Below, piece after piece: positions 26,438 to 35,780 of a DNA stretch of 64,000 nucleotides; position 1 is the stretch's first letter; every line of letters begins with the position of its first letter. The position numbers and the translations under genes are program-made. The stretch lies in the NCBI GenBank assembly GCA_963783355.1, contig CAWANF010000006.1, positions 62,001 to 126,000 of the forward strand. The letters run 5' to 3'. The stretch is from CAWANF01 sp963783355. Its GTDB lineage: Bacteria > Bacteroidota > Rhodothermia > Balneolales > DATFMH01. The notes under the pieces were generated by a model. The model did no database searches, had not been told where the DNA came from, and saw only the letters and a list, made by a program, of their open reading frames with translations.

Positions 26438-27430
26438 TCAATCCTGATCGATTAAGAAATTACAGCCGCGAAGATTAGAATGCTTCCACCGGCCAAGAAC
26501 TTTGAATGTTTCATCCGGCTTCATGATTCCCAAATCGCCTGTCAGTAAAAAAGAACAAGAGTAAATATTGGCAAGATCGATGATTCCAATGAGTCCTTCT
26601 TCACCGAAAGGAATCGTTTTCAGTGGATTTTCAGGATCTCTGATACTGATTTTCATCCAGTGTGGTGTAGCAAACCATTCTGTCCCCATTGAATAAGCCT
26701 GACTCATCAATTCGGTCATTCCATATTCCGAGTGAACCTGCTTCTCGTTCAGACCGAACCCCTCAGCAAAACGGCGATGTAATTCAGAACGGGACATTTC
26801 CCTTCGATGCGTTTTCATACCCCCTGTCTCCATAATGATTGCATCTGAGGGCAATGTAACATTTCCTGATTCTATCAAATCCAACAAACCAAAAGCAGCG
26901 CCAAATAACATTATCTTTCTGCCCGTTGTTTTTAATGTATCGATAAATATTTGCTCCAGCGGTTTCCCAATAGATAAAAATCGACTCAAACCTGTTGGAT
27001 CCGCCTCAATTAACCATTTCAGCATCCGAACAAGGGAAGAATCCGGATTATCATTGTATCCTGGTGTATACGCTAAAATAATCCAGTCTTCTTGACCGTA
27101 GAAGCTGCCAAACCCTTCGAATATGGCTTTCTTGTATAATTCCGGGCTTTTAACCAGGTGACGACTCCGGTTCATGGCTGAAGTCCCGCTGCTCTTGAAA
27201 ATAATTTCCGGAGTTTCCCAGTCGCCAGTGATGACAGATATTTCTTTGAACGCCTCAACAGACAGCATTGGAATAGCTTCAATATCCGATATTTCATTAG
27301 AAATATACCCCAAGGCGGTACAAAAGCGCTTATAAACCTCATTATTTTCAAATTGATAATGAAAACATGAAGATGCCCGTTCCTCAAATGGAATGTTATT
27401 ATCAAATAAATACGTTAACCATTTAATCAT
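26438..27430 (-). CDS. LuxE-like acyl-protein synthetase / acyl transferase
   Basis: A 330-residue member of the LuxE family of adenylate-forming acyl-protein synthetases. The phosphate-binding motif is FKSSGTSAMNRSRH (about 79-91), followed by HSEYGMTELMSQAYS and FLLTGDLGIMKPD, all shared with acyl-AMP enzymes. The C-terminus has RGCNFL, and that cysteine may correspond to the acyl-carrying cysteine of LuxE (inference). By analogy it would activate a fatty acid and hand it to the reductase encoded 1 base downstream. It is the first gene of the pair and divergent from the small outer-membrane protein gene. Confidence 0.78.
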   Translation of the reverse strand: MIKWLTYLFDNNIPFEERASSCFHYQFENNEVYKRFCTALGYISNEISDIEAIPMLSVEAFKEISVITGDWETPEIIFKSSGTSAMNRSRHLVKSPELYKKAIFEGFGSFYGQEDWIILAYTPGYNDNPDSSLVRMLKWLIEADPTGLSRFLSIGKPLEQIFIDTLKTTGRKIMLFGAAFGLLDLIESGNVTLPSDAIIMETGGMKTHRREMSRSELHRRFAEGFGLNEKQVHSEYGMTELMSQAYSMGTEWFATPHWMKISIRDPENPLKTIPFGEEGLIGIIDLANIYSCSFLLTGDLGIMKPDETFKVLGRWKHSNLRGCNFLIDQD

Positions 27431-27632
27431 ACTAACTTTATATAACCAGATATCGAAATAACCGTATACTTTAAAAATATTTATCGACTGAAAAATAGAA
27501 AATAGATATATTTATCAACTACTTTTAATCTCTTCATAATATTCTATAACACCTGTCTTCTTCTGTCTGTTTGTTTTTTAAAAAGTTGTTGTCCTGAAAT
27601 AACTAATTTTTTTATTAAACAAACATTACGAC

Positions 27633-28109
27633 ATGATTTATAAACACTATAAGTTAATTGCCATAATCTCCATTTTATTCACCGGCGTTTTTATTTCAAA
27701 CAATGTATACGCCCAATACCGGGTGCGCGGTGGAATCAGAACCGGTATTTATTCCAATTCTAACAGTATTTTTTTAGGTGGTGAAATTTTAGCCCCAATC
27801 GGCAACCACTGGGATATAAACCCGAATATTGAATATGTATTTGTACCTCACTACACATATGCAACTTTTAATGCCGATTTCGTTTATTTCGCTCCGTTAG
27901 ATGTGAGGAATTTATATATCTGGGGCGGCGGCGGAATAGGCCTTGTTTATGAAAATCCTGCCGGCTCATTGGACGGAACGACAAATCCAGGGGTAAATTT
28001 ATTGGGAGGCATAGGATTCAGGGCCGGAAATGTAATACCATATATTCAGCCTAAAATTATCCTGAAAAACAACTCAGAATTTGTGTTGGCTTTTGGTATA
28101 CGATTTTAA
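27633..28109 (+). CDS. Small outer-membrane beta-barrel-like protein
   Basis: A 158-residue protein with a signal peptide (cleavage probably after NNVYA) followed by alternating Gly/aromatic strands: YRVRGGIRTGIYSNSNSIF, WDINPNIEYVFVPH, LYIWGGGGIGLVYENP, NLLGGIGFRAGNVIPY, ending FVLAFGIRF with a terminal Phe. This fits a small outer-membrane barrel exported by Sec and inserted by BAM. I recognise no specific family. It stands alone in AT-rich surroundings, 152 bases before an unknown lipoprotein gene. Confidence 0.65.
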   Translation: MIYKHYKLIAIISILFTGVFISNNVYAQYRVRGGIRTGIYSNSNSIFLGGEILAPIGNHWDINPNIEYVFVPHYTYATFNADFVYFAPLDVRNLYIWGGGGIGLVYENPAGSLDGTTNPGVNLLGGIGFRAGNVIPYIQPKIILKNNSEFVLAFGIRF

Positions 28110-28261
28110 AATAAAATAATGTTCATGAAATATTATTTATCTTACAAAGAACCTTAAATTAAGTTAAAGCGTTTACATAAAACAAGATTAAGATTTAAAA
28201 AGTCCAATATTTATTCATTAACCATCCAATATTTCTATAAATATTAATACATTCTAACAAC

Positions 28262-29578
28262 ATGTTGAAACAATTAATTCAAAAATACCTCCTTCACATA
28301 ACTGTTATTCTGTTGACCCTGGTGACAATTTCTGGCTGTGGGAATATAAACGGATCAACAAATAACTCCGGACCAGCAACAGTATCAGGAAGAGTTGTTA
28401 CTTTTAACCAGTCAACTGGCTCAGCGACCCCCATTGCTGGAGCAACCGTTTCTTTGAACCAAATTCAAAATGATGGAACTTTAAAAAGCGTATCTACTCA
28501 GGATGCCCAATCAGGTGCTAATGGTTCATTTACTCTTTCAACAAATTCTAATGGTTTTCAATACCTTATTGCTATTGCCAATGTAAATAATACACAATAT
28601 ATGGGTGTTGTAGATGCTCCTATTCAATCTGGTCAGACCGTTTATTGTTCCCCTATAAATAAAGAATCAACCATTGAGACAAAAATTTTCCTGAGTGCCA
28701 TCCGGCAAAATCCTAATTCGTATGTTAGCCTGGATATCATCCGTGCTATGACAAATGACAGTCTTGCATCTGAACTGAGTAGCGATACCACCAATATCCC
28801 AAACGTGGCTTCTGCTTTTCTGCAACGCGAATCATATCGTATTCAAATGTTGCAAAGCACATACATTGCTGCTACCAACAACCAAATTAACTATATGGAG
28901 GCCTATCAAAATCAATATGCCATCATATTGGATAACAGTCTTTACTCAAATTTCAGCAACACAGATTCCGTAACCACGGCATATGAGAATTTTTATAACT
29001 CCTTTTCCAATTCATATAATCTGGTTTATTTGAGTGATTTGGCCTATCTGGAAGTAGCTAATACTACCAATACTATTTTACTGAATAGTGCTATTTCACT
29101 AAAATCCAATATTCAGTTTCAGCTCAATAAACAAAAAGCCATATTTTCTTCCTACACCATCAGAAAAGAGATGGTGAATCAATTTGATACCGCCAATGCT
29201 TCGGCAGCCATCATGGACAGCGTTAGTAAAGCGAATGCCGAATTATATGATTCCTTTGATAATGCTATGACAGCCAATGATTTGACACAGGCCTATTCAA
29301 CCTATCACAGCCAAATATTTTCTTTGCTGAAGAAAGTTTATCCAAGTGATGTTGATAGTCTGAACGCCATTGATCATGACATCACCGTTCAGGGCGGACT
29401 CAAGACACAGCTGGATGGCAATCTTTCAAACCATCCGGGAGGTTCTGCCATTATGCAGGCATTCATTTCCTATTTCAGTTCTACTCGAACGTTAATTAAA
29501 AACAGGTTCCCGAATGCTAGTACCTCAAAACTGCATAATTTGTATTCAATTATTGAGGCGATAAATCTCTCGATTTGA
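28262..29578 (+). CDS. Unknown lipoprotein with N-terminal beta-sandwich domain
   Basis: A 438-residue lipoprotein (signal ending LVTISGC, Cys26). Residues about 40-110 (SGRVVTFNQSTGSATPIAGA, GSFTLSTNSNGF) resemble a carboxypeptidase-regulatory-like or Ig-like repeat. The rest is mainly helical, rich in Asn, Ser and Tyr, with no motif I can place. Base composition is more AT-rich than in the core genes to either side. It is followed after 9 bases by the glutamine amidotransferase gene. Surface exposure is likely but not shown. Confidence 0.6.
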   Translation: MLKQLIQKYLLHITVILLTLVTISGCGNINGSTNNSGPATVSGRVVTFNQSTGSATPIAGATVSLNQIQNDGTLKSVSTQDAQSGANGSFTLSTNSNGFQYLIAIANVNNTQYMGVVDAPIQSGQTVYCSPINKESTIETKIFLSAIRQNPNSYVSLDIIRAMTNDSLASELSSDTTNIPNVASAFLQRESYRIQMLQSTYIAATNNQINYMEAYQNQYAIILDNSLYSNFSNTDSVTTAYENFYNSFSNSYNLVYLSDLAYLEVANTTNTILLNSAISLKSNIQFQLNKQKAIFSSYTIRKEMVNQFDTANASAAIMDSVSKANAELYDSFDNAMTANDLTQAYSTYHSQIFSLLKKVYPSDVDSLNAIDHDITVQGGLKTQLDGNLSNHPGGSAIMQAFISYFSSTRTLIKNRFPNASTSKLHNLYSIIEAINLSI

Positions 29579-29587
29579 TAGCTTTAA

Positions 29588-30292
29588 ATGAATATCCATT
29601 ATCTGCAACATATTGAAGTGGAAACTCCCGGTGCCATCCTTGACTGGGCCGGGAGTAAACATCATCCGATTAAGGGTACAAAACTGTACAAACAATTTCG
29701 GTTCCCGTCCGTTAGTGATTTCGATTGGTTGTTTGTAATGGGTGGACCAATGGGCGTTTATGAAGAGAAACATTTTTCCTGGCTCAAAGAAGAAAAATTA
29801 TTTATAGAAGAGGCCATGAAATCAGGGAAAACAGTAATCGGAATTTGTCTTGGTTCTCAGCTTATAGCGGAAGTACTTGGTTCTAAAGTCTACCAGGGCA
29901 TGATAAAAGAAATAGGCTGGTATCCTATCCATTTAACTGATGCAGCGAAAAAATCACCCTTATTCAATCAATTTGAACAATCGGAAACCGTGTTTCACTG
30001 GCATGGCGATACCTACGATTTGCCCAAAGGTGTAACACACCTGGCAGGAAACCAGGTTTATGAGTCACAGGCCTATTCTTACGATAATCAGGTATTCGGT
30101 TTTCAGTTTCATCTCGAATTCACTCCTAAGATCATAAAGTCGTTAATAAAAATTCAACCTCACGAACTCACTCCGGGACCTTACGTACAAAATGAAAAGG
30201 ATATTTTATCACATTTGGCCTTGTTAGAACGAAACCAACAATTAATGACGTCTTTTCTCAATTCTTTGGAATCAACCAATAAACCATCCTGA
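29588..30292 (+). CDS. Class I glutamine amidotransferase domain protein
   Basis: A 234-residue stand-alone class I glutamine amidotransferase of the GuaA-domain-like type. The nucleophile is C87 in GICLGSQLIAEVLG, the oxyanion strand is MGGPMGVYEE, and the catalytic His-x-Glu is in FGFQFHLEFTPK. VFHWHGDTYDLP is typical of the subfamily often annotated 'GMP synthase - glutamine amidotransferase domain'. There is no synthase domain, so it does not make GMP alone. It may hydrolyse gamma-glutamyl compounds, but the substrate is unknown. Confidence 0.82.
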   Translation: MNIHYLQHIEVETPGAILDWAGSKHHPIKGTKLYKQFRFPSVSDFDWLFVMGGPMGVYEEKHFSWLKEEKLFIEEAMKSGKTVIGICLGSQLIAEVLGSKVYQGMIKEIGWYPIHLTDAAKKSPLFNQFEQSETVFHWHGDTYDLPKGVTHLAGNQVYESQAYSYDNQVFGFQFHLEFTPKIIKSLIKIQPHELTPGPYVQNEKDILSHLALLERNQQLMTSFLNSLESTNKPS

Positions 30293-30719
30293 AATATTAT
30301 TTTAACACAACAACCTTTCTGTGTATAATCCGTGTTTAGCTCCATTCTGATATCTGAATCCCTCCTTTTTTAAAACTTTATCAGGTCTGTTAAATAGATT
30401 ACCCATTCATTTAGGATTCAATTAAATCAAAATTGTTATTACATAGCAAAATTTTGGTTCCTGGTTTTCCTTAACCCGAAATTTTTCAGCCCCCGCCGAA
30501 TCTTTGTAAATACCTGAAATCAGTATACTGATAATCTGATCTCTTTAGACTATATTCTGTCCTTCTGAGGTTCTGATTTTTAAGTAAAAAATGTAATTCA
30601 ATTGTTAATCCATTAACAGAGGGATTGAATATTTCTTTATAAAACGGTATTTGAATATACGTTTATGAGAGGATGTTCTATAAGAATTAAATTTGTCAAT
30701 GCTAACCTAAACTGAATTA
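30293..30719. other. 427-base intergenic region before the APC permease
   Basis: AT-rich gap without an open frame, tRNA or strong hairpin. TAAATTTG (30688-30695) fits the TAnnTTTG -7 pattern 25 bases before the permease ATG. TTCTG recurs three times at 8-base spacing (30555, 30563, 30571), and TGTTAATccATTAACA forms a short palindrome near 30603. None of these is strong. Confidence 0.4.
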
Positions 30720-32474
30720 ATGAGTTCAAATAACCTATTCAGAAAAAAATCCATTGATCGGATTTTAAAAGACATTGAAGTAAGTGGAGGAGATGGCGAA
30801 TATAATGCTCTTAATAAAGTACTGACTGTTAAAGATATAACGGCTCTAGGAATTGCAGCTATCATCGGGGCCGGAATTTTCAGCACGGTAGGAAAAGCAT
30901 GTTTCGAAGGTGGACCCGCCGTTATTTTCCTGTTCATGATCACGGCTATTGCCTGTGGTTTTTCAGCGCTTTGTTATGCAGAATTTGCTTCCCGAATCCC
31001 GGTTTCCGGTAGTGCTTATACCTATTCCTATGCCGCTTTTGGTGAATTGATTGCATGGATCATCGGCTGGGATCTCATTATGGAATATGCCATCGGCAAT
31101 ATCGTGGTCGCTATTTCGTGGTCAAGTAACTTAAATGCCTTTCTGAAGGGAATAGGATTGCAAATCCCGGATTTTCTTTCCACTAGTTTCATGGAAGCCC
31201 GGAATGGTAATGAAAAGTACCTGCATCTGATTTCACAGCATGTGAGCATTCCAAATAGTGTTCAGCAACTCCACGATACCTGGATTCATGCGCCTCACAT
31301 CGGTTCCGTGCCTTTTATTTTGAATATACCGGCATTTATGATTGTAGCTTTTATAACATGGGTTGTTTATGTGGGTATTAAAGAGTCCCGTACATCCAGT
31401 AACCTGATGGTAGCCTTTAAACTACTTGTTATCGTTTTAATTATTGCTATTGGATTCTTTTATGTGAATCCTCATAACTGGGTACCTTTTGCTCCAAATG
31501 GAATGAGCGGCGTCATGAAAGGGGTTTCGGCAGTATTTTTCGCCTACATCGGATTCGATGCGGTCTCGACGACGGCTGAAGAGTGTAAAAATCCACAAAG
31601 GGATCTTCCGCTTGGAATGATTTACTCGCTGGTCATAAGTACGGTTTTATACATTCTCATCTCATTGGTTTTAACCGGGATGGTCAAGTACACACATCTC
31701 GATGTTGGAGATTTTCTTGCCCAGGCCTTTAAAGATCGTGGGTTGAACTGGCTCGGAGGCGCTATTGCCATAAGTGCCGTAGTCGCTACTACAAGTGTAC
31801 TGTTGGTTTTTCAGATTGGTCAGCCACGAATTTGGATGAGTATGAGCCGTGACGGTTTACTGCCCAAAAAGTTTGGAAAGATTCATCCCAAATATCATAC
31901 ACCAACCTATTCTACGATAATAGCCGGGCTCCTGGTTGGTATCCCTGCAATGTTCCTCGATTCAGACTTCGTCACTGATCTGACGAGTATCGGAACCCTG
32001 TTTGCTTTTGTTTTGGTTTGTGGTGGAATCCTGCTTTTACCGCGACGTAAAAAAGAAAAAGGGAAATTTCGCATTCCTTATGTGAACAGTAAATATATTG
32101 TTCCCGGGCTGTTTATCTTAACAGTCTTGATCATTCAGTTCAATAATCCATCATTCTTTTCCGAATTTTTTAGTTTAGCGGATCCAACGTATGCCGGAAT
32201 GCCTCACTGGAAAGTCTTTTTTGAAAAACTGCCTTATTTTGCTTTCATAATCCTATCATTGGGTATTACCATTCTGTCGTATGCGAAAAACCTGTCTCTT
32301 ATTCCTGTTTTGGGATTATTATCCTGTTTTTACTTGTTGACAGAGCTTGGAATCCTGAACTGGGAACGCTTTATCATTTGGTTAATCATCGGACTTATTA
32401 TCTACTTTTCCTACAGTAGAAAACGCAGCAAATTGAATGAAGACGATGACGAAATGCTGGGAGTAGTACAATAA
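30720..32474 (+). CDS. APC-family amino acid permease (cationic amino acid transporter-like)
   Basis: A 584-residue inner-membrane transporter of the amino acid-polyamine-organocation superfamily, CAT-like branch. After a 40-residue cytoplasmic N-terminus comes the substrate-binding unwound helix GIAAIIGAGIFSTVGKA, then GFSALCYAEFASRIPVSGSA and AYIGFDAVSTTAEECKNPQR, all typical of the CAT/YfnA group. About 12-14 hydrophobic segments are visible. It should import an amino acid with protons; the substrate is not deducible. A strong terminator follows 22 bases after the stop. Confidence 0.88.
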   Translation: MSSNNLFRKKSIDRILKDIEVSGGDGEYNALNKVLTVKDITALGIAAIIGAGIFSTVGKACFEGGPAVIFLFMITAIACGFSALCYAEFASRIPVSGSAYTYSYAAFGELIAWIIGWDLIMEYAIGNIVVAISWSSNLNAFLKGIGLQIPDFLSTSFMEARNGNEKYLHLISQHVSIPNSVQQLHDTWIHAPHIGSVPFILNIPAFMIVAFITWVVYVGIKESRTSSNLMVAFKLLVIVLIIAIGFFYVNPHNWVPFAPNGMSGVMKGVSAVFFAYIGFDAVSTTAEECKNPQRDLPLGMIYSLVISTVLYILISLVLTGMVKYTHLDVGDFLAQAFKDRGLNWLGGAIAISAVVATTSVLLVFQIGQPRIWMSMSRDGLLPKKFGKIHPKYHTPTYSTIIAGLLVGIPAMFLDSDFVTDLTSIGTLFAFVLVCGGILLLPRRKKEKGKFRIPYVNSKYIVPGLFILTVLIIQFNNPSFFSEFFSLADPTYAGMPHWKVFFEKLPYFAFIILSLGITILSYAKNLSLIPVLGLLSCFYLLTELGILNWERFIIWLIIGLIIYFSYSRKRSKLNEDDDEMLGVVQ

Positions 32475-32496
32475 TTCAAATTAATTAAGATAAATG

Positions 32497-32524
32497 AGGC
32501 CGGCTAAAAACCGGCCTTTTTTTT
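32497..32524 (+). terminator. Intrinsic terminator after the APC permease
   Basis: A 7-bp GC-rich stem (32497-32503 with 32511-32517) with a 7-base loop is followed by eight T residues. The T run touches the stop codon of the convergent propeller gene, so it serves the plus strand best. Confidence 0.9.
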
Positions 32525-34865
32525 ACTTCAGTAATATCATTTTCTTCGTTATTGTGCCATTTGCAGTAATCAGGCGATAAAAGTACATACCGCTGGCATT
32601 ATTTGAGGCGTTCCATACAAATTCATGTTTCCCTGCACTCATCCGTGAGCCCGATAATTCTGCCACTACTCTGCCAAGTACATTATAAATTAACAATTTC
32701 ACATTCATGGCACGGGGCAAATCGAAAGCAATATTCGTGCTCGGATTAAAAGGATTAGGATAGTTTTGATCCAGTTTTACTTTTTGTGGAAGGTGGGAAC
32801 CGGGCACATCTTTTTGAATAGCTGTAAAAATCGTTGGATCATCTTTAAATTTGTATAACCCACTACCGGATGAGGCCCAGATATATCCATTGGGTCCCTC
32901 AATAATTGAATTTCCTTGACCGAAACCAATTGTCAACGGAGAATTCTGGGTGGTATATTCGACCCATTGGGATCCATTATATGCACCAAGAATAGGACCA
33001 GCCAACGCCCACAAACTATTATTTGAATCAACATATAGTGAAGTAACATTACTCATGTTAGAGGTACTGGAATTAGGCATTACGGGTACTGGTATATTTG
33101 ACCAATTGGTCCCATCGAATAAATAAAGAAGCTGAAATCGAGTTCCCGCATAAATTTCATTATTTTTATCTACAGCAATAGAATAGATTTGATGCGAAGG
33201 AAAATCAGTGTGATTACTTTGAAAGCTGATTTGTACCGTCCAATTAGCCCCGTCAAACTTTACCAAACCTCCATCATTTGTATTTAATTGGCTATCTAGC
33301 ATACCAACCCAAATATTATTGTTTTTATCAACCGCAATAGCATCAACATTATTGGACATTAAACCCGAGTTGCTGGTATCATAAACAGCCCATGTCTTAC
33401 CGTTATATTCTGCCAGGCCACCTGTTTTGTGATAAAAATTATTAGGCTTGGTTCCAACCCAGACATTATCATTATGATCAATCACAAGAGCTTGAATACA
33501 ATCAGATGGCAGATTAGAATTCGTCGTATCAAAAAGCGTAAAATGTGTCCCATCATATTTCATCACTCCCCCATCATACAGACCAATCCATAAATTCCCT
33601 TTACTGTCAAATGCCAGATTATTACCGGTTTCCCCCTGCATTTGAACGCCCATTTTTCTGACCATAGTAGTATCAAATTCACGGTAATGCTGTCCATCAA
33701 AACTAACCAGGAAAGCATGTCTGATATCATTACTCCTGAGTGTATTACTCCTTGTTGCCATCCATAACCGGTTCTGTCGGTCAAATGCCAATCCGTTAAT
33801 ACTACTGGAAGCCAAGCCGGTTGTCTGATTCGTTAATGAATGAAAGGCTCCTGATTTATAATGCACCAAAGCATAATGGGATGGATAGTTATTTTGGACT
33901 GTTGCTCCGAAAAACAGACTGTCACCAACAGGACAAAAATTAGAATTAATTGAAATAATTTGATTCGTCGAGTCTCGCTGGAAGGACCAATTCGACCCGT
34001 CATACGCAGCCAAACCATAACCCGTGCCGGCATATAATATCCCATTGATATAATTTATATGATTGACGGCCAGTAAACGCTCATTAGAATTGCCTGTGTT
34101 CAGATCGATCCTGCTCCATTCTTGTGCACCCGATTTGTTTGAATCGAATTTATACAAGTGATTCTGAGCTATCCAGACTACTCCATTACCACCATCCAAA
34201 ATATCAGCTATGGCAACATTTGATGTCAAAGGACTGTATCCGTCACCGGCAATGTCATTCCACTTATTTCCGGATTGATAAAAAATATCCCCGTTAGAAC
34301 CCACCCACATTTGATTACCGATAAAGGTGATCTTATCAACCTCTTTAAACGTAAAATTGTAGAACTTACTATAAAAAGTCTGAACAGAGGCACTATCCCC
34401 AAAAAATTTAACTAAACCGATATTGGTACCCAACCAGACTGTATCTGCCTGGACTACCATATCATTAATCTGACCGGTGGGTAGTTTTGAATTTGTGGTA
34501 CTATAATTTGTCCATGTAGTACCGTCAAATTTAAGTAAGCCATATCCCGGTGCAGCAGCCCATAAATTTCCTTTGGTGTCGAAAGATAATTTACTTATCC
34601 AACTGTACTGCACACCATAGTCTGACATCGTATATACTTTCCAAACTGATCCGTTAAATTCTGAAATTCCACCACGTGTGGCATACCATTGATTACCTGA
34701 ACTGTCTATGGCAATATCATCTACCTGACTATTGCCTAACCCGGTATTATCTTCCCGATAATTGTACCAGCCGGGGTAATTATTAAAAGATTGTGCAAAT
34801 ACGAAGGACAAGCCAAATACACAATAAATCAAGCATAGAAATGAAGCAGAAGTTATTCTTTTCAT
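32523..34865 (-). CDS. Secreted beta-propeller protein with type IX sorting domain
   Basis: A 780-residue secreted protein. It has a signal peptide (LCLIYCVFGLSFVFAQS), many two-component-regulator-type propeller repeats (pattern NxxWxGTxxGLxKFDG, e.g. VWLGTNIGLVKFFGD, IAVDKNNNIWVGML), then a linker and a C-terminal type A sorting domain (LDQNYPNPFNPSTNIAFDLP ... GMYFYRLITANGTITKKM). Such domains direct proteins through the type IX system to the surface. No histidine kinase or DNA-binding part follows, so it is not a hybrid sensor. The start at 34865 is chosen because GAGAGG precedes it and the upstream in-frame ATG (34928) gives no signal peptide. A close paralogue lies immediately upstream. 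Confidence 0.88.
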   Translation of the reverse strand: MKRITSASFLCLIYCVFGLSFVFAQSFNNYPGWYNYREDNTGLGNSQVDDIAIDSSGNQWYATRGGISEFNGSVWKVYTMSDYGVQYSWISKLSFDTKGNLWAAAPGYGLLKFDGTTWTNYSTTNSKLPTGQINDMVVQADTVWLGTNIGLVKFFGDSASVQTFYSKFYNFTFKEVDKITFIGNQMWVGSNGDIFYQSGNKWNDIAGDGYSPLTSNVAIADILDGGNGVVWIAQNHLYKFDSNKSGAQEWSRIDLNTGNSNERLLAVNHINYINGILYAGTGYGLAAYDGSNWSFQRDSTNQIISINSNFCPVGDSLFFGATVQNNYPSHYALVHYKSGAFHSLTNQTTGLASSSINGLAFDRQNRLWMATRSNTLRSNDIRHAFLVSFDGQHYREFDTTMVRKMGVQMQGETGNNLAFDSKGNLWIGLYDGGVMKYDGTHFTLFDTTNSNLPSDCIQALVIDHNDNVWVGTKPNNFYHKTGGLAEYNGKTWAVYDTSNSGLMSNNVDAIAVDKNNNIWVGMLDSQLNTNDGGLVKFDGANWTVQISFQSNHTDFPSHQIYSIAVDKNNEIYAGTRFQLLYLFDGTNWSNIPVPVMPNSSTSNMSNVTSLYVDSNNSLWALAGPILGAYNGSQWVEYTTQNSPLTIGFGQGNSIIEGPNGYIWASSGSGLYKFKDDPTIFTAIQKDVPGSHLPQKVKLDQNYPNPFNPSTNIAFDLPRAMNVKLLIYNVLGRVVAELSGSRMSAGKHEFVWNASNNASGMYFYRLITANGTITKKMILLK

Positions 34866-34961
34866 ATAGTATCCTCTCAAAAAAGCTAAGTATATTTTTA
34901 TGCCGTTATATTCAAAATGAGTTTTCACCTATCTGTCAAGGGTGAAATACACAGGCCCTGC

Positions 34962-35780
34962 TTATTTCAGCAATATCATCTTCTTTGTAATCGTGCCATT
35001 CGCGGTAATGAGGCGATAAAAGTATATCCCGCTGGCATTATTTGATGCATTCCAAACAAATTCATGTTTTCCCGCACTCATACGATTACCTGACAATTCT
35101 GCGACAACCCTGCCAAGCACATTGTATATCAATAATTTCACGTTCATGGCTCGGGGTAAATCGAAAGCAATATTTGTAGTCGGGTTGAATGGGTTTGGAT
35201 AGTTTTGTTCGAGTTTAACCCGCTTAGGTAATTGAGTGTCCGTTATATCTTTCTGAATAGCTGTAAATATAGCCGGATCATCTTTGACTTTATACAGACC
35301 GTCAATGCCGGAAACCCAAATATACCCATTTGGACCTTCAACCAGGCCATTGTTAAGGTCCGCGTTTATTGGAGAATTAGCATTATAATATTCTACCCAT
35401 TGTGACCCATTATAGGCAACCAGCATATCTTTTGAATAGGCGTTCGCCCACACGATGTTATTTGAATCGACATATAATTTATTAAGGAAATCAATTTCGG
35501 AATAGGTAGAATTCGGCAAAACCGGCACTTGTGTCTGAGACCAATTGCTTCCATCATAGGAATACAGATACTCTCCACCTGAACCGGCCCATATCGTATT
35601 ATTTTTATCGACGGCTAATGAGTATATCTGCCTGTCCTGGAAAGAATGATTATTATTCTTACTGATTTGCACGGTCCAGTTTGTTCCGTCGTATTCTACT
35701 AACCCACCGTCATTCGTTCCATAGGCGTGATCTTTTGATTCCAACCCATACATGGTTGTTATTATCAACTGCAATAGCAT
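34962..35780 (-). pseudogene. C-terminal part of the second propeller/type IX sorting protein (frameshifted)
   Basis: This frame continues the propeller gene broken near 35733. It encodes the last propeller repeats (TNDGGLVEYDGTNWTVQISK) and a type A sorting domain nearly identical to that of the downstream paralogue (QNYPNPFNPTTNIAFDLP ... NGTITKKMILLK). The ATG at 35780 lies in sequence read in the other frame upstream and is not a natural start. If one A is removed from the AAAA run (TTTT at 35733-35736 on the plus strand), the join reads VGIKDHAYGTNDGGL, which aligns without gaps to VGMLDSQLNTNDGGL in the intact copy. Confidence 0.8.

Noticed and set aside
30555..30578. Three TTCTG units at 8-base spacing
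   Set aside because: Only three short copies with period 8, not 7; this is expected by chance in AT-rich DNA.
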